Shown here: positions 54,235 to 62,433 of the stretch, piece after piece
How the letters are laid out: the number at the start of each line of letters is the position of its first letter
Numbering within the stretch: position 1 is the first letter of the stretch
Made by a program: the position numbers and the translations under genes
The notes under the pieces: generated by a model
What the model saw: the letters and a program-made list of their open reading frames with translations, nothing else
Told to the model about the DNA's origin: nothing
Database searches by the model: none
Assembly (NCBI RefSeq): GCF_001598475.1
Contig: NZ_BCZA01000008.1
Location: forward strand, 1 to 64,000
Direction: 5' to 3'
Source of the DNA: Pantoea agglomerans NBRC 102470
Lineage (GTDB): Bacteria > Pseudomonadota > Gammaproteobacteria > Enterobacterales > Enterobacteriaceae
Length of the DNA stretch: 64,000 bases

Positions 54235-55260
54235 ATGAAAATCAGGCCGCCTCGCGCCACCATCAGCGATGTTGCTCACGCGGCACGAACCGGTAAAACC
54301 AGCGTTTCACGCTATCTCAATGGTGAACTGCATCTGCTCTCTGCCGGTCTGAAAGCGCGGATCGAACAGGCTATTGCTGATCTCAGCTATCGCCCGAGTC
54401 AGATGGCGCGCGGCCTGAAGCGCGGACGTACCCGCCTGATCGGGCTGATTATCGCCGATATCACCAATCCCTATTCTGTTGATGTCATGAGCGGTATTGA
54501 AGCTGCCTGCCGCGAGCAGGGCTTCACGCTGCTGATGTGTAACACCAATAACGAAGTGGATCTGGAGCAGCACTATCTGCAATTGCTGAGCAGCTATCAG
54601 GTTGAGGGCATTGTGGTAAACGCAGTCGGGATGCGCGAAGAGGTGCTGAACCATCTGCAACAATCCCTGCTGCCGATGGTGCTGATTGACCGTAAAATCC
54701 CCGATTTTCCCTGCGATGTGGTGGGCCTGAATAACGCCGAGGCAGCTGAAACGGCAACGCGGCATCTGGTCGACAATGGCTATGATGCGCTGCTGTTTCT
54801 TAGCGAGCCGCTGGGCAGCGTCAACACGCGCCGTGAGCGCCTGCAGGCCTTCCGCCAGCTATTGGCAGAGCATCCGCAGGTTGAGCATGAGAATACGGAA
54901 GTGGCGCTGCATCAGCCCGCCGCGCTGGATCAGGCGCTGCTGGCCTTTCATCAGCGTCACACCGGCAAACGTTGCGCAGTGATGGTCGCCAACGGGGCGC
55001 TGACCCTGCAGGTAGCGCGATCGCTACAAAGACTCAATCTGCACTGGGGCCGCGATATCGGCCTGCTCGGTTTTGACGAACTGGAGTGGGCGGCGCTGGC
55101 CGGTGTCGGTATCACCACGCTGAAACAGCCCACCTGGCAGATTGGCTACAGTGCGCTGGAACGACTGATTACGCGCATCGAAGGCAGCGGATTGCCGGTT
55201 GCCGAGCAGGTCTTCTCTGGCGAACTTATCGTTCGCGGCTCCAGCCAGCCTCTTAACTGA
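54235..55260 (+). CDS. PtxS-like LacI-family regulator of 2-ketogluconate genes
   Basis: A 341-residue LacI-family regulator. Helix-turn-helix ATISDVAHAARTGKTSVSRYLNG, hinge YRPSQMARGLKRGRT, then LIGLIIADITNPYSVDVMSGIEAACREQGFTLLMCNTNNE. It stands directly before kguEKTD, as ptxS does in Pseudomonas, and a palindrome like the PtxS operator lies between it and kguE. Start at ATG 54235, about 7 bases after AGGA; the frame further upstream reads through the previous gene. Confidence 0.75.
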   Translation: MKIRPPRATISDVAHAARTGKTSVSRYLNGELHLLSAGLKARIEQAIADLSYRPSQMARGLKRGRTRLIGLIIADITNPYSVDVMSGIEAACREQGFTLLMCNTNNEVDLEQHYLQLLSSYQVEGIVVNAVGMREEVLNHLQQSLLPMVLIDRKIPDFPCDVVGLNNAEAAETATRHLVDNGYDALLFLSEPLGSVNTRRERLQAFRQLLAEHPQVEHENTEVALHQPAALDQALLAFHQRHTGKRCAVMVANGALTLQVARSLQRLNLHWGRDIGLLGFDELEWAALAGVGITTLKQPTWQIGYSALERLITRIEGSGLPVAEQVFSGELIVRGSSQPLN

Positions 55261-55335
55261 ATTTCAGATTTAACCTTCCGTTTACGTGCTCGCTTCGTGA
55301 GCACGATCATAATTTCACAGTTTGCTGCTTTGCTT

Positions 55336-55349
55336 TGGAACCGGTTCCA
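55336..55349. promoter_or_regulatory. PtxS-type operator upstream of kguE
   Basis: TGGAACCGGTTCCA is a perfect 14 bp palindrome. The published Pseudomonas PtxS site is TGAAACCGGTTTCA, one change per arm. It lies 51 bases before the kguE start. Confidence 0.75.
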
Positions 55350-55399
55350 TTTAGGGTTTTTGTATTCGTTATGGGCAGAACCCTGCCATGGAGTAGAAC

Positions 55400-56149
55400 A
55401 TGAAACCTGACATCATCGTGGTGACCGCCGCATATGGCCACGCACAGATCGCCGCTCTCGGCGGTCAGCGTGCGCTGCTGCCGATTATCCAGCAGGCGGG
55501 CGCAGACGGGGTCGAAATCCGCCGCGAACTGCTTGATGACGCGGCACTGGCCGATCTGCCGGCACTGGCCCGGGCGGTGGCGCAGCATCAGCTGCACAGC
55601 AGCTATTCGGTGCCCGATACGCTGTTTTGTGACGGCGGCGAAATCAATCCCCGTATAACCCACTACGTTGAAGAAGCACGCCAGTTAAACGCTCAGCGGC
55701 TGAAAGTGGCGCTGGGAGAGTTCACCGGTGCGCTGCCTCGCGAAGCGTTGCAGGCGCTGCTGGCGGATCTGCCATTTCAGCTGACGGTAGAAAACGACCA
55801 GACTGAGCATGGCCGACTGGCTCCGTCAGTCGCCTTTTTCACGGCGGTCAGGGAAGCGGATCTGCCGATCAGCATGACCTTTGATATGGGTAACTGGTGC
55901 TGGACCGGTGAGGATGCCGATCAGGCGGCGCAACAGCTGGCTGCGCAGGTGGGCTATGTGCATGTCAAAGCCGCCGTGGCGCACCAGGATAGCTACCGTG
56001 CGATTGCGCTGGATGAGGCTGATGACCACTGGCGCACACTGCTGCAACAGTTGCCCGCACAGGCAGCGCGCGGTATTGAATTTCCGCTGGAAGGCGACGA
56101 TCTGACTGCGGTGACACGCCACTACGTGTCGCTGCTGCGTAACGTGTAA
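55400..56149 (+). CDS. kguE: sugar phosphate isomerase/epimerase, KguE-like
   Basis: A 249-residue TIM-barrel protein of the xylose-isomerase-like AP-endonuclease 2 superfamily. Metal-site residues can be guessed in DGVEIRREL, LTVENDQTEHG, FDMGNWCW and YVHVKAA (Glu, Glu, Asp, His). The name comes from context: it is the first gene of a kguE-kguK-kguT-kguD set. The role of KguE is not settled in any organism I know. GGAG is 6 bases before ATG. Confidence 0.7.
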   Translation: MKPDIIVVTAAYGHAQIAALGGQRALLPIIQQAGADGVEIRRELLDDAALADLPALARAVAQHQLHSSYSVPDTLFCDGGEINPRITHYVEEARQLNAQRLKVALGEFTGALPREALQALLADLPFQLTVENDQTEHGRLAPSVAFFTAVREADLPISMTFDMGNWCWTGEDADQAAQQLAAQVGYVHVKAAVAHQDSYRAIALDEADDHWRTLLQQLPAQAARGIEFPLEGDDLTAVTRHYVSLLRNV

Positions 56150-56158
56150 GGAGTGAAG

Positions 56159-57124
56159 ATGACCACGCATCACACTATGCATCACAACGGTCCGCTTGAT
56201 GTTGTCACTATCGGTGAAGCGATGGCGATGTTCATCGCCCGTGAAACCGGCGACCTGGCCGCAGCAGAGACCTTTGTTAAACGCGCGGCGGGCGCTGAAC
56301 TCAATGTGGCGACCGGCCTGGCTCGTCTTGGCCTGAAAGTGGGCTGGGTCAGTCGTATTGGCGATGACGCTTTTGGCCGTTTTATCTGCCAGCAGCTGGA
56401 AAAAGAGGGTATCGACCACGCCCGGGTGACGGTCGATAAGCGCTATCCCACCGGTTTTCAGCTCAAGTCCAAAGTCGATGACGGCTCTGATCCACTGGTG
56501 GAATATTTTCGTAAAGGCTCGGCGGCCAGCCATCTGTCGGTCGACGATTTTGACGCGGACTATTTTGGTTCGGCGCGACATCTGCACCTGAGCGGTGTGG
56601 CGGCGGCGCTGTCAGAGAGTTCGCTGGAGCTGCTGAAGCACACCGCCAAAGAGATGCGTGCGCGCGGTAAAACTATCTCGTTTGATCCTAACCTGCGGCC
56701 GGTGCTGTGGCGCAGCGAAGAGGAGATGCGTAAGCAGCTCAATCTGCTGGCGGAGTATGCCGACTGGGTACTGCCGGGCGAAAAAGAGGGGCTGATTCTG
56801 ACCGGCTATCGTCAGCCAGAAGCGATCGCGGATTTCTATCTCGATAAGGGCGTGAAAGCGGTCGTGATTAAAACCGGTTGTGACGGTGCCTGGTATAAAA
56901 CGGCGCAGGGCGAGCAGGGCCAGGTTGAGGCGATAAAAGTCGACAACGTGGTGGATACCGTAGGCGCCGGAGACGGCTTTGCCGTTGGCGTCATCAGCGC
57001 CCTGCTGGAAGGTCAGTCGCTGCCGCAGGCGATTCGTCGCGGCAACAAAATTGGTTCGATGGCGATTCAGGTCATTGGTGACAGCGAAGGTCTGCCGACG
57101 CGTCAGCAACTGGGCGACGTGTAG
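56159..57124 (+). CDS. kguK: 2-ketogluconate kinase KguK (PfkB family)
   Basis: A 321-residue PfkB-family kinase. N-terminal VVTIGEAMAMFIARETGDLAAAETFVKRAAGAELNVATGLARLG region, C-terminal ATP/anion-hole motif VDTVGAGDGFAVGVISA with the catalytic Asp. By context it phosphorylates 2-ketogluconate to 6-phospho-2-ketogluconate; 2-keto-3-deoxygluconate kinases look alike, so the substrate is inferred. I take ATG 56159, five bases after GGAG; a GTG at 56153 is in frame. Confidence 0.72.
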   Translation: MTTHHTMHHNGPLDVVTIGEAMAMFIARETGDLAAAETFVKRAAGAELNVATGLARLGLKVGWVSRIGDDAFGRFICQQLEKEGIDHARVTVDKRYPTGFQLKSKVDDGSDPLVEYFRKGSAASHLSVDDFDADYFGSARHLHLSGVAAALSESSLELLKHTAKEMRARGKTISFDPNLRPVLWRSEEEMRKQLNLLAEYADWVLPGEKEGLILTGYRQPEAIADFYLDKGVKAVVIKTGCDGAWYKTAQGEQGQVEAIKVDNVVDTVGAGDGFAVGVISALLEGQSLPQAIRRGNKIGSMAIQVIGDSEGLPTRQQLGDV

Positions 57125-57156
57125 TTCGCGCCCCTCTACAGTCACAGGAGTTCCCG

Positions 57157-58437
57157 ATGAAAAAGCAGACAATCGCGCCAAAACGCTGGTGGTTCATCAT
57201 GCCCATCGTGTTTATCACCTACAGCCTGGCGTATCTCGATCGTGCAAATTTTAGCTTCGCTTCTGCTGCCGGGATTAATGACGATCTCGGCATCACCAAA
57301 GGCATGTCCTCGCTGCTGGGTGCGCTGTTCTTCCTGGGTTACTTCTTTTTCCAGATCCCGGGTGCAATTTACGCCGAACGCCGCAGCGTCAAGAAACTGA
57401 TCTTCTGGTGCCTGATCCTGTGGGGCGGCTGTGCCTCACTGACCGGCGTGGTGAGCAACATTCCGATGCTGGCGGCCATTCGCTTTATTCTGGGCGTGGT
57501 GGAAGCCGCGGTGATGCCCGCGATGCTGATCTACATCAGCAACTGGTTTACCAGGTCGGAACGTTCACGCGCCAACACCTTCCTGATCCTGGGTAATCCG
57601 GTCACGGTGTTGTGGATGTCGGTCGTGTCAGGCTATCTGATCGAATCGTTTGGCTGGCGTGAGATGTTTATCTTCGAAGGGATTCCGGCGGTGGTCTGGG
57701 CGATCGCCTGGTGGTTCCTGGTGCAGGATAAGCCGGCGCAGGCGCGCTGGATGAGCGATGCCGAGAAAGCGGCATTGCAGGCTGAACTGCAGAAAGAGCA
57801 GGAAAATATTAAAGCGGTGCGCAACTACAGCGAAGCGTTCCGCAACCGCAACGTGATCATTCTCTGCCTGCAATATTTTGCCTGGAGCATCGGCGTCTAT
57901 GGCTTTGTGCTGTGGCTGCCGTCGATTCTGCGTAACGGCACGCAGATGGGTATGGTAGAGGCGGGCTGGCTCTCTGCGGTGCCTTATCTGGCGGCGACCA
58001 TTGCGATGGTGGTGGTCTCCTGGGCGTCGGATAAAACCCAGAACCGTAAGCTGTTCGTCTGGCCGCTGCTGCTGGTGGGCGCGCTGGCGTTCCTCGGCTC
58101 TTATCTGGTGGGATCGAACAATTTCTGGATGTCCTACACCCTGTTAGTGATTGCCGGTGCCGCGATGTATGCGCCTTACGGACCGTTCTTCGCCATTATT
58201 CCTGAGATGCTGCCACGCAATGTCGCCGGTGGCGCAATGGCGCTGATCAACAGTATGGGTGCGCTGGGGTCGTTTATCGGTTCATGGATTGTCGGCTATC
58301 TTAATGGAGCCACCGGCAGCCCGTCCGCGTCCTACATCTTTATGGGATCGGCCCTGCTGGTTTCGGTGTGGCTGACGCTGATTGTGAAACCGGCGCAGAA
58401 CAAAGCGCCGCCGCTGCAGGGTGCGAAACCCGCCTGA
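57157..58437 (+). CDS. kguT: 2-ketogluconate transporter KguT (MFS)
   Basis: A 426-residue, 12-helix MFS protein of the anion:cation symporter type (YLDRANFSFA in helix 1; GLL-type loop GALFFLGYFFFQIPGAIYAERRSVKKLIF). It sits between kguK and kguD in a single transcription unit, which supports uptake of 2-ketogluconate across the inner membrane. AGGAG is 5 bases before the ATG. A hairpin separates it from kguD. Confidence 0.75.
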   Translation: MKKQTIAPKRWWFIMPIVFITYSLAYLDRANFSFASAAGINDDLGITKGMSSLLGALFFLGYFFFQIPGAIYAERRSVKKLIFWCLILWGGCASLTGVVSNIPMLAAIRFILGVVEAAVMPAMLIYISNWFTRSERSRANTFLILGNPVTVLWMSVVSGYLIESFGWREMFIFEGIPAVVWAIAWWFLVQDKPAQARWMSDAEKAALQAELQKEQENIKAVRNYSEAFRNRNVIILCLQYFAWSIGVYGFVLWLPSILRNGTQMGMVEAGWLSAVPYLAATIAMVVVSWASDKTQNRKLFVWPLLLVGALAFLGSYLVGSNNFWMSYTLLVIAGAAMYAPYGPFFAIIPEMLPRNVAGGAMALINSMGALGSFIGSWIVGYLNGATGSPSASYIFMGSALLVSVWLTLIVKPAQNKAPPLQGAKPA

Positions 58438-58464
58438 AAGCGTAAACGTTAGCCTCTATTTCTC

Positions 58465-58486
58465 CGGGCGGCCTGCAAGCCGCCCG
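58465..58486 (+). other. kguT-kguD intercistronic hairpin
   Basis: CGGGCGGC-CTGCAA-GCCGCCCG, an 8 bp perfect stem, ends 25 bases before the kguD start. No T-run; likely partial attenuation or RNA protection. Confidence 0.5.
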
Positions 58487-58511
58487 CTACTTATTGACCG
58501 GGAGCCACCGA

Positions 58512-59486
58512 ATGAAACCCGCTGTAATTCTCTATAAAAAACTGCCCGACGATCTTTATGCTCGCCTGGCTGAACAGTGTGACGTGACGGAAATCAGCGA
58601 TCTCTCGCCGGAAAGCCAGCAGGAACATGCTGCGGCGTTCCAGCAGGCAGAAGGTCTGCTGGGATCGGGCGGTAAAGTGAATGGTGAGCTGCTGGCGAAG
58701 ATGCCCAATCTGCGCGTCTGCTCCAGCGTCTCTGTAGGCTATGACAATTTTGATGTGGATGCGCTGAATCAGCGTCACGTGGTGCTGATGCACACGCCGA
58801 CCGTGCTGACCGAAACCGTGGCGGACACCATGATGGCGCTGGTACTGAGCACCGCGCGTCGGGTGCCGGAACTGGATGCCTGGGTCAAAGCGGGCAACTG
58901 GCAGAAGAGCATCGGTCCGGCACAGTTCGGCATCGACGTGCACCATAAAACGCTGGGTATTCTCGGCATGGGACGTATCGGGATGGCGCTGGCGCAGCGC
59001 GCCCACTTTGGCTTCGGTATGAAAATCCTCTACAACGCCCGCCGCGAGCATGAAGAGGCGCAGTCGCGCTTTGGCGCACAGTGCTGTGAGCTGGAGGCGC
59101 TGCTGAAGCAGAGTGATTTCGTCTGCATCAGTTTGCCGCTGACTGAAGAGACGCACCATCTGATCGGTGCCGCCGAGCTTGAACTGATGAAGCCGGATGC
59201 GGTGCTGATCAACGCCGGTCGCGGGCCGGTGGTGGATGAAAATGCGCTGATCGCCGCGTTGCAGGCGGGCAAACTGCATGCCGCCGGGCTGGATGTGTTT
59301 GAGCAGGAGCCAGTCTCTGCCGACTCTCCGCTGCTGTCGCTGCCCAATGTGGTGACGCTGCCGCATATCGGTTCTGCCACCCATGAAACCCGCTACGGCA
59401 TGATGCAGGATGCGGTAGAAAATCTCCTCGCTGCACTCGGCGGAAGCGTCGAGAAAAACTGCGTGAACCCGCAGGCGCTGAAGTAA
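58512..59486 (+). CDS. ghrB: 2-ketogluconate / glyoxylate reductase (GhrB/KguD)
   Basis: A 324-residue D-2-hydroxyacid dehydrogenase, the same length as E. coli GhrB. Rossmann motif [15 protein letters not shown], active-site Arg in [11 protein letters not shown], Glu in GLDVFEQEP and His in [11 protein letters not shown]. GhrB reduces 2-ketogluconate, glyoxylate and hydroxypyruvate; in this operon the likely physiological substrate is 2-ketogluconate or its 6-phosphate, giving (6-phospho)gluconate. I use ATG 58512, preceded by GGGAG; a TTG at 58494 is open. Confidence 0.88.
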   Translation: MKPAVILYKKLPDDLYARLAEQCDVTEISDLSPESQQEHAAAFQQAEGLLGSGGKVNGELLAKMPNLRVCSSVSVGYDNFDVDALNQRHVVLMHTPTVLTETVADTMMALVLSTARRVPELDAWVKAGNWQKSIGPAQFGIDVHHKTLGILGMGRIGMALAQRAHFGFGMKILYNARREHEEAQSRFGAQCCELEALLKQSDFVCISLPLTEETHHLIGAAELELMKPDAVLINAGRGPVVDENALIAALQAGKLHAAGLDVFEQEPVSADSPLLSLPNVVTLPHIGSATHETRYGMMQDAVENLLAALGGSVEKNCVNPQALK

Positions 59487-59505
59487 TCCCCTCGCCTTTC
59501 CATTG

Positions 59506-59524
59506 CGCCCGCCCATGGCGGGCG
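59506..59524. terminator. hairpin after kguD
   Basis: CGCCCGCC-CAT-GGCGGGCG, 8 bp stem, 20 bases after the stop. No T-run, so at best a weak terminator. Confidence 0.4.
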
Positions 59525-59567
59525 TTATGGTGGACCCCCGATTCGCTATCACAAATATTTAACCGCT

Positions 59568-60818
59568 ATGTCTTTTTCTCAGTTCGGCGACAAATTTACC
59601 CAACATTCCGGCATCTCACGTCTGATGGAAGATATGGGCGCGGGCCTGCGAACGCCCGGCACCATCATGCTGGGCGGCGGTAATCCGGCGCAGATCCCGG
59701 CCATGAACGACTACTTTCAGCAACTGCTGCAGCAGATGCATGAGGAAGGCAAACTCAGCGAGGCGCTGTGCAATTACGACGGCCCGCGCGGAAAAGCGAC
59801 GCTGCTGGCGTCGCTGGCCGGGCTGCTGAGCGATGAGCTTGGCTGGCCCATCACCGCACAGAACATTGCGCTGACTAACGGCAGCCAGAGCGCCTTCTTC
59901 TATCTGTTCAATCTGTTCGCCGGTCGTCGGGCCGATGGCAGCAAAAAGCGGGTGCTGTTCCCGCTGGCGCCTGAGTATCTGGGTTATGCGGATGCCGGCC
60001 TGGAAGAGGGGCTGTTTGTGTCGGCGAAGCCGAACATTGAGCTGCTGCCGGAAGGTCAGTTTAAATATCATGTCGATTTTGAGCATCTGCCGATGAACGA
60101 AGAGGTCGGGCTGATCTGCGTATCGCGCCCGACCAACCCTACCGGCAACGTGATCACCGATGATGAGCTGATGCAGCTCGATGCGCTGGCGCAGCAGCAT
60201 GATGTGCCGCTGCTGATCGACAATGCCTATGGCGTGCCGTTCCCCGGCATCATTTTCAGCGAGGTGCGCCCGCTGTGGAACCCCAACATCATTCTCTGCA
60301 TGAGTCTGTCGAAGCTCGGCCTGCCGGGTGCGCGTTGCGGCATCATTATCGCTGACGAGAAGACCATCACCGCGCTGAGCAATATGAACGGCATCATCAG
60401 TCTGGCGCCCGGCAGTATCGGTCCGGCCATTGCCAATGAGATGATCCGTCGCGGCGATCTGTTACGGCTCTCCGAAGAGGTGATTAAGCCGTTCTATCAG
60501 CAGAAGGTGCAGCAGACCATTGCGATCCTGCGGCGCTATCTGCCGGAAGACCGCTGCCTGATCCACAAGCCGGAAGGGGCGATTTTCCTCTGGCTCTGGT
60601 TCCGCGATCTGCCGATCACCACCGAATTGCTTTATCAGCGGCTGAAAGCGCGCGGCGTGTTGATGGTGCCGGGCCACTTCTTCTTCCCGGGACTGGAACA
60701 GGCGTGGCCGCACACCCATCAATGTATGCGGATGAATTACGTGCCGGATGCAGAGAACATTGAGCGGGCGGTGCAGATTCTGGCGGAAGAGGTTGAGAAC
60801 GCCTGGCGCGACAGCTAA
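59568..60818 (+). CDS. avtA: valine--pyruvate aminotransferase
   Basis: A 416-residue PLP enzyme (E. coli AvtA 417) exchanging amino groups between valine and alanine. The PLP Lys is in CMSLSKLGLPGARCGI; RPTNPTGNVITDDEL and the C-terminal HTHQCMRMNYV are conserved. No clear Shine-Dalgarno sequence precedes the ATG. It converges with the next gene and the two stop codons overlap by 2 bases. Confidence 0.95.
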   Translation: MSFSQFGDKFTQHSGISRLMEDMGAGLRTPGTIMLGGGNPAQIPAMNDYFQQLLQQMHEEGKLSEALCNYDGPRGKATLLASLAGLLSDELGWPITAQNIALTNGSQSAFFYLFNLFAGRRADGSKKRVLFPLAPEYLGYADAGLEEGLFVSAKPNIELLPEGQFKYHVDFEHLPMNEEVGLICVSRPTNPTGNVITDDELMQLDALAQQHDVPLLIDNAYGVPFPGIIFSEVRPLWNPNIILCMSLSKLGLPGARCGIIIADEKTITALSNMNGIISLAPGSIGPAIANEMIRRGDLLRLSEEVIKPFYQQKVQQTIAILRRYLPEDRCLIHKPEGAIFLWLWFRDLPITTELLYQRLKARGVLMVPGHFFFPGLEQAWPHTHQCMRMNYVPDAENIERAVQILAEEVENAWRDS

Positions 60819-62266
60819 TCCTGCGTATCGGTTAACGACAGCTGGCACCACTGTGCCAGCTGCTGAATCGCCTGTTCCACCTCTGCATTCCAGCCAAAAC
60901 CGGCATTCAGCCGGAAACAGTGATCGTAGCGCTGGTCGGTGGCAAAAATGTGGCCCGGCGCAATGCCGATGCCCGCGTTGCGCGCTTTCAGAAACAGCTC
61001 GCGCACGTTCAGCGCCTGTCGGGGCATCTCAACCCACAGCACATAGCCTCCTTCCGGATCGGACACCCGGGTTCCCGCCGGAAATTCCCGTAACACCGAC
61101 TGACGCATTTCACGGATTTGTCGTGCCAGCTCACGCCGCAGCTTACGCAGATGAGCATCATAGCCGCCGCTGCGCAGCAGTTCCGCCACCGCCGCCTGCG
61201 ACAGCACCGAGGTGCCCATGGTTGAGGTATATTTCAGTGAGGCGATTTTGCGCATGTAGTTGACGCTGTGAACCCAGCCGATACGAATGCCTGGCGCCAC
61301 GGTTTTAGAGAAGCCGCTGCAGAGAATGGCGTTGGGGCTGAAGGCGCGCATCGGGAAAGGGCGGCGTTCACCAAAGGCAGTATCGCCAAAAATATCATCC
61401 TCAATGATCACCACGTCGTTTTCATCCGCCTGCCGCGCAATATAGGCCTTATGCTCGTTGGGAATGCTTTTTCCCAGCGGATTGTTGACGTTGCACAGAG
61501 TGAGAAAGACCCGCACCGCCTTGCGCTGAAACAGCCCGGTGAGCTTCGCGACATCGACATACCCTTCCGGCCCGGCTTCCACTTCAATCACCCGTAAATT
61601 GAGGTTATGCAGCATCTGCAGCAGCACGAAATAGCAGGGTGATTCCACGGCGACCACATCGCCCGGCTGGGTCGTGGCGCGCAGCGACAGCGAGATCGCC
61701 TCAATGCAGCCGTTGGTGATCAGAATATCGTCAGCGCTGATATTGCAGCCGTAACCCACTGCCCGGCGGGCAATCTCTGTTTTCAGCGGCGCATAGCCGG
61801 TGCCCTTCACCGTATTCCCGAGCAGGGCCGGTTTGCTGTAGCCCATCTGACGCATCAGCAGGCCGATGCGCTTGACCGGATAGAGCGCACTGTCGCCGTT
61901 GGCCAGATCGAGACGCACCCGGCAGTCTGAGCCAAGCATCGCCAGATGGAGTTCTGTCTGCTCATCAAGCGGCGCGATGGCGCGCGGCTGTTCACTGACG
62001 GCGGGCAGCTGACGGGAAGAGGGCCGCTGCGGGGCAACAAAAAAGCCCGATTTGGGGCGGGCAACGGCGTAGCGCTCATCTTCCAGCGTGCGCAGTGTCT
62101 TCAGGGCGGTGGTAAGGCTGACATTGTACTGCGTCGCCAGCGTGCGCACCGACGGCAGACGGCTGTCAGGTGCCAGCGAACCGGCATGAATGGCCTGCTT
62201 GATCTGTTCTGCGATCTGGCGGTAACGACTGCTCTGACTCTCCTGTTCCCCGATAATATCGGCCAT
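60815..62266 (-). CDS. MocR-type (GntR HTH + aminotransferase fold) regulator
   Basis: A 483-residue fusion: an N-terminal GntR winged helix (YRQIAEQIKQAIHAGSLAPDSRLPSVRTLATQYNVS, about 15-50), a linker rich in Pro, Ser and Arg, and a class I aminotransferase fold. The PLP Lys is in CSGFSKTVAPG (about residue 320), and the Asp and Tyr pocket segments (VIIEDDIFGD) are present, so PLP binding is likely. Such proteins usually regulate a divergent gene. The divergent gene here is the PP-loop protein. Start at ATG 62266, after GGTGGA; a TTG/ATG pair about 35 bases upstream is open. Confidence 0.8.
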   Translation of the reverse strand: MADIIGEQESQSSRYRQIAEQIKQAIHAGSLAPDSRLPSVRTLATQYNVSLTTALKTLRTLEDERYAVARPKSGFFVAPQRPSSRQLPAVSEQPRAIAPLDEQTELHLAMLGSDCRVRLDLANGDSALYPVKRIGLLMRQMGYSKPALLGNTVKGTGYAPLKTEIARRAVGYGCNISADDILITNGCIEAISLSLRATTQPGDVVAVESPCYFVLLQMLHNLNLRVIEVEAGPEGYVDVAKLTGLFQRKAVRVFLTLCNVNNPLGKSIPNEHKAYIARQADENDVVIIEDDIFGDTAFGERRPFPMRAFSPNAILCSGFSKTVAPGIRIGWVHSVNYMRKIASLKYTSTMGTSVLSQAAVAELLRSGGYDAHLRKLRRELARQIREMRQSVLREFPAGTRVSDPEGGYVLWVEMPRQALNVRELFLKARNAGIGIAPGHIFATDQRYDHCFRLNAGFGWNAEVEQAIQQLAQWCQLSLTDTQD

Positions 62267-62308
62267 CTGTTCCACCCCATATCGCGCTGATCTGTGCATA
62301 TTCAACAG

Positions 62309-62325
62309 AGTACATTCAAAGTACT
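62309..62325. promoter_or_regulatory. inverted/direct repeats in the mocR / PP-loop spacer
   Basis: AGTAC-N7-GTACT forms an inverted repeat, and ATTCAA occurs twice just around it (62300-62319). Repeats of this sort are typical of MocR operators between divergent genes. Confidence 0.4.
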
Positions 62326-62433
62326 TTAGGCTGCATCTCTTAATTATTCATAACGCTAAACGGCCCGGCGACCCCGTCAGCCCCGGGCTTCAGACCATAA
62401 AGTGATTCTTTTCACCTGAGGAAAACGTGAGAA

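Noticed and set aside
55285..55305. Stem CGTGCTC/GAGCACG after the PtxS-like gene as a terminator
   Set aside because: Stem of only 7 bp with a 7-base loop and no T-run; too weak to call.
58491..59552. 353-codon open frame on the minus strand
   Set aside because: It lies wholly antisense to kguD/ghrB, whose product is a full-length match to a known family. The antisense product is rich in His, Gln and Arg, as expected from a GC-rich shadow frame.
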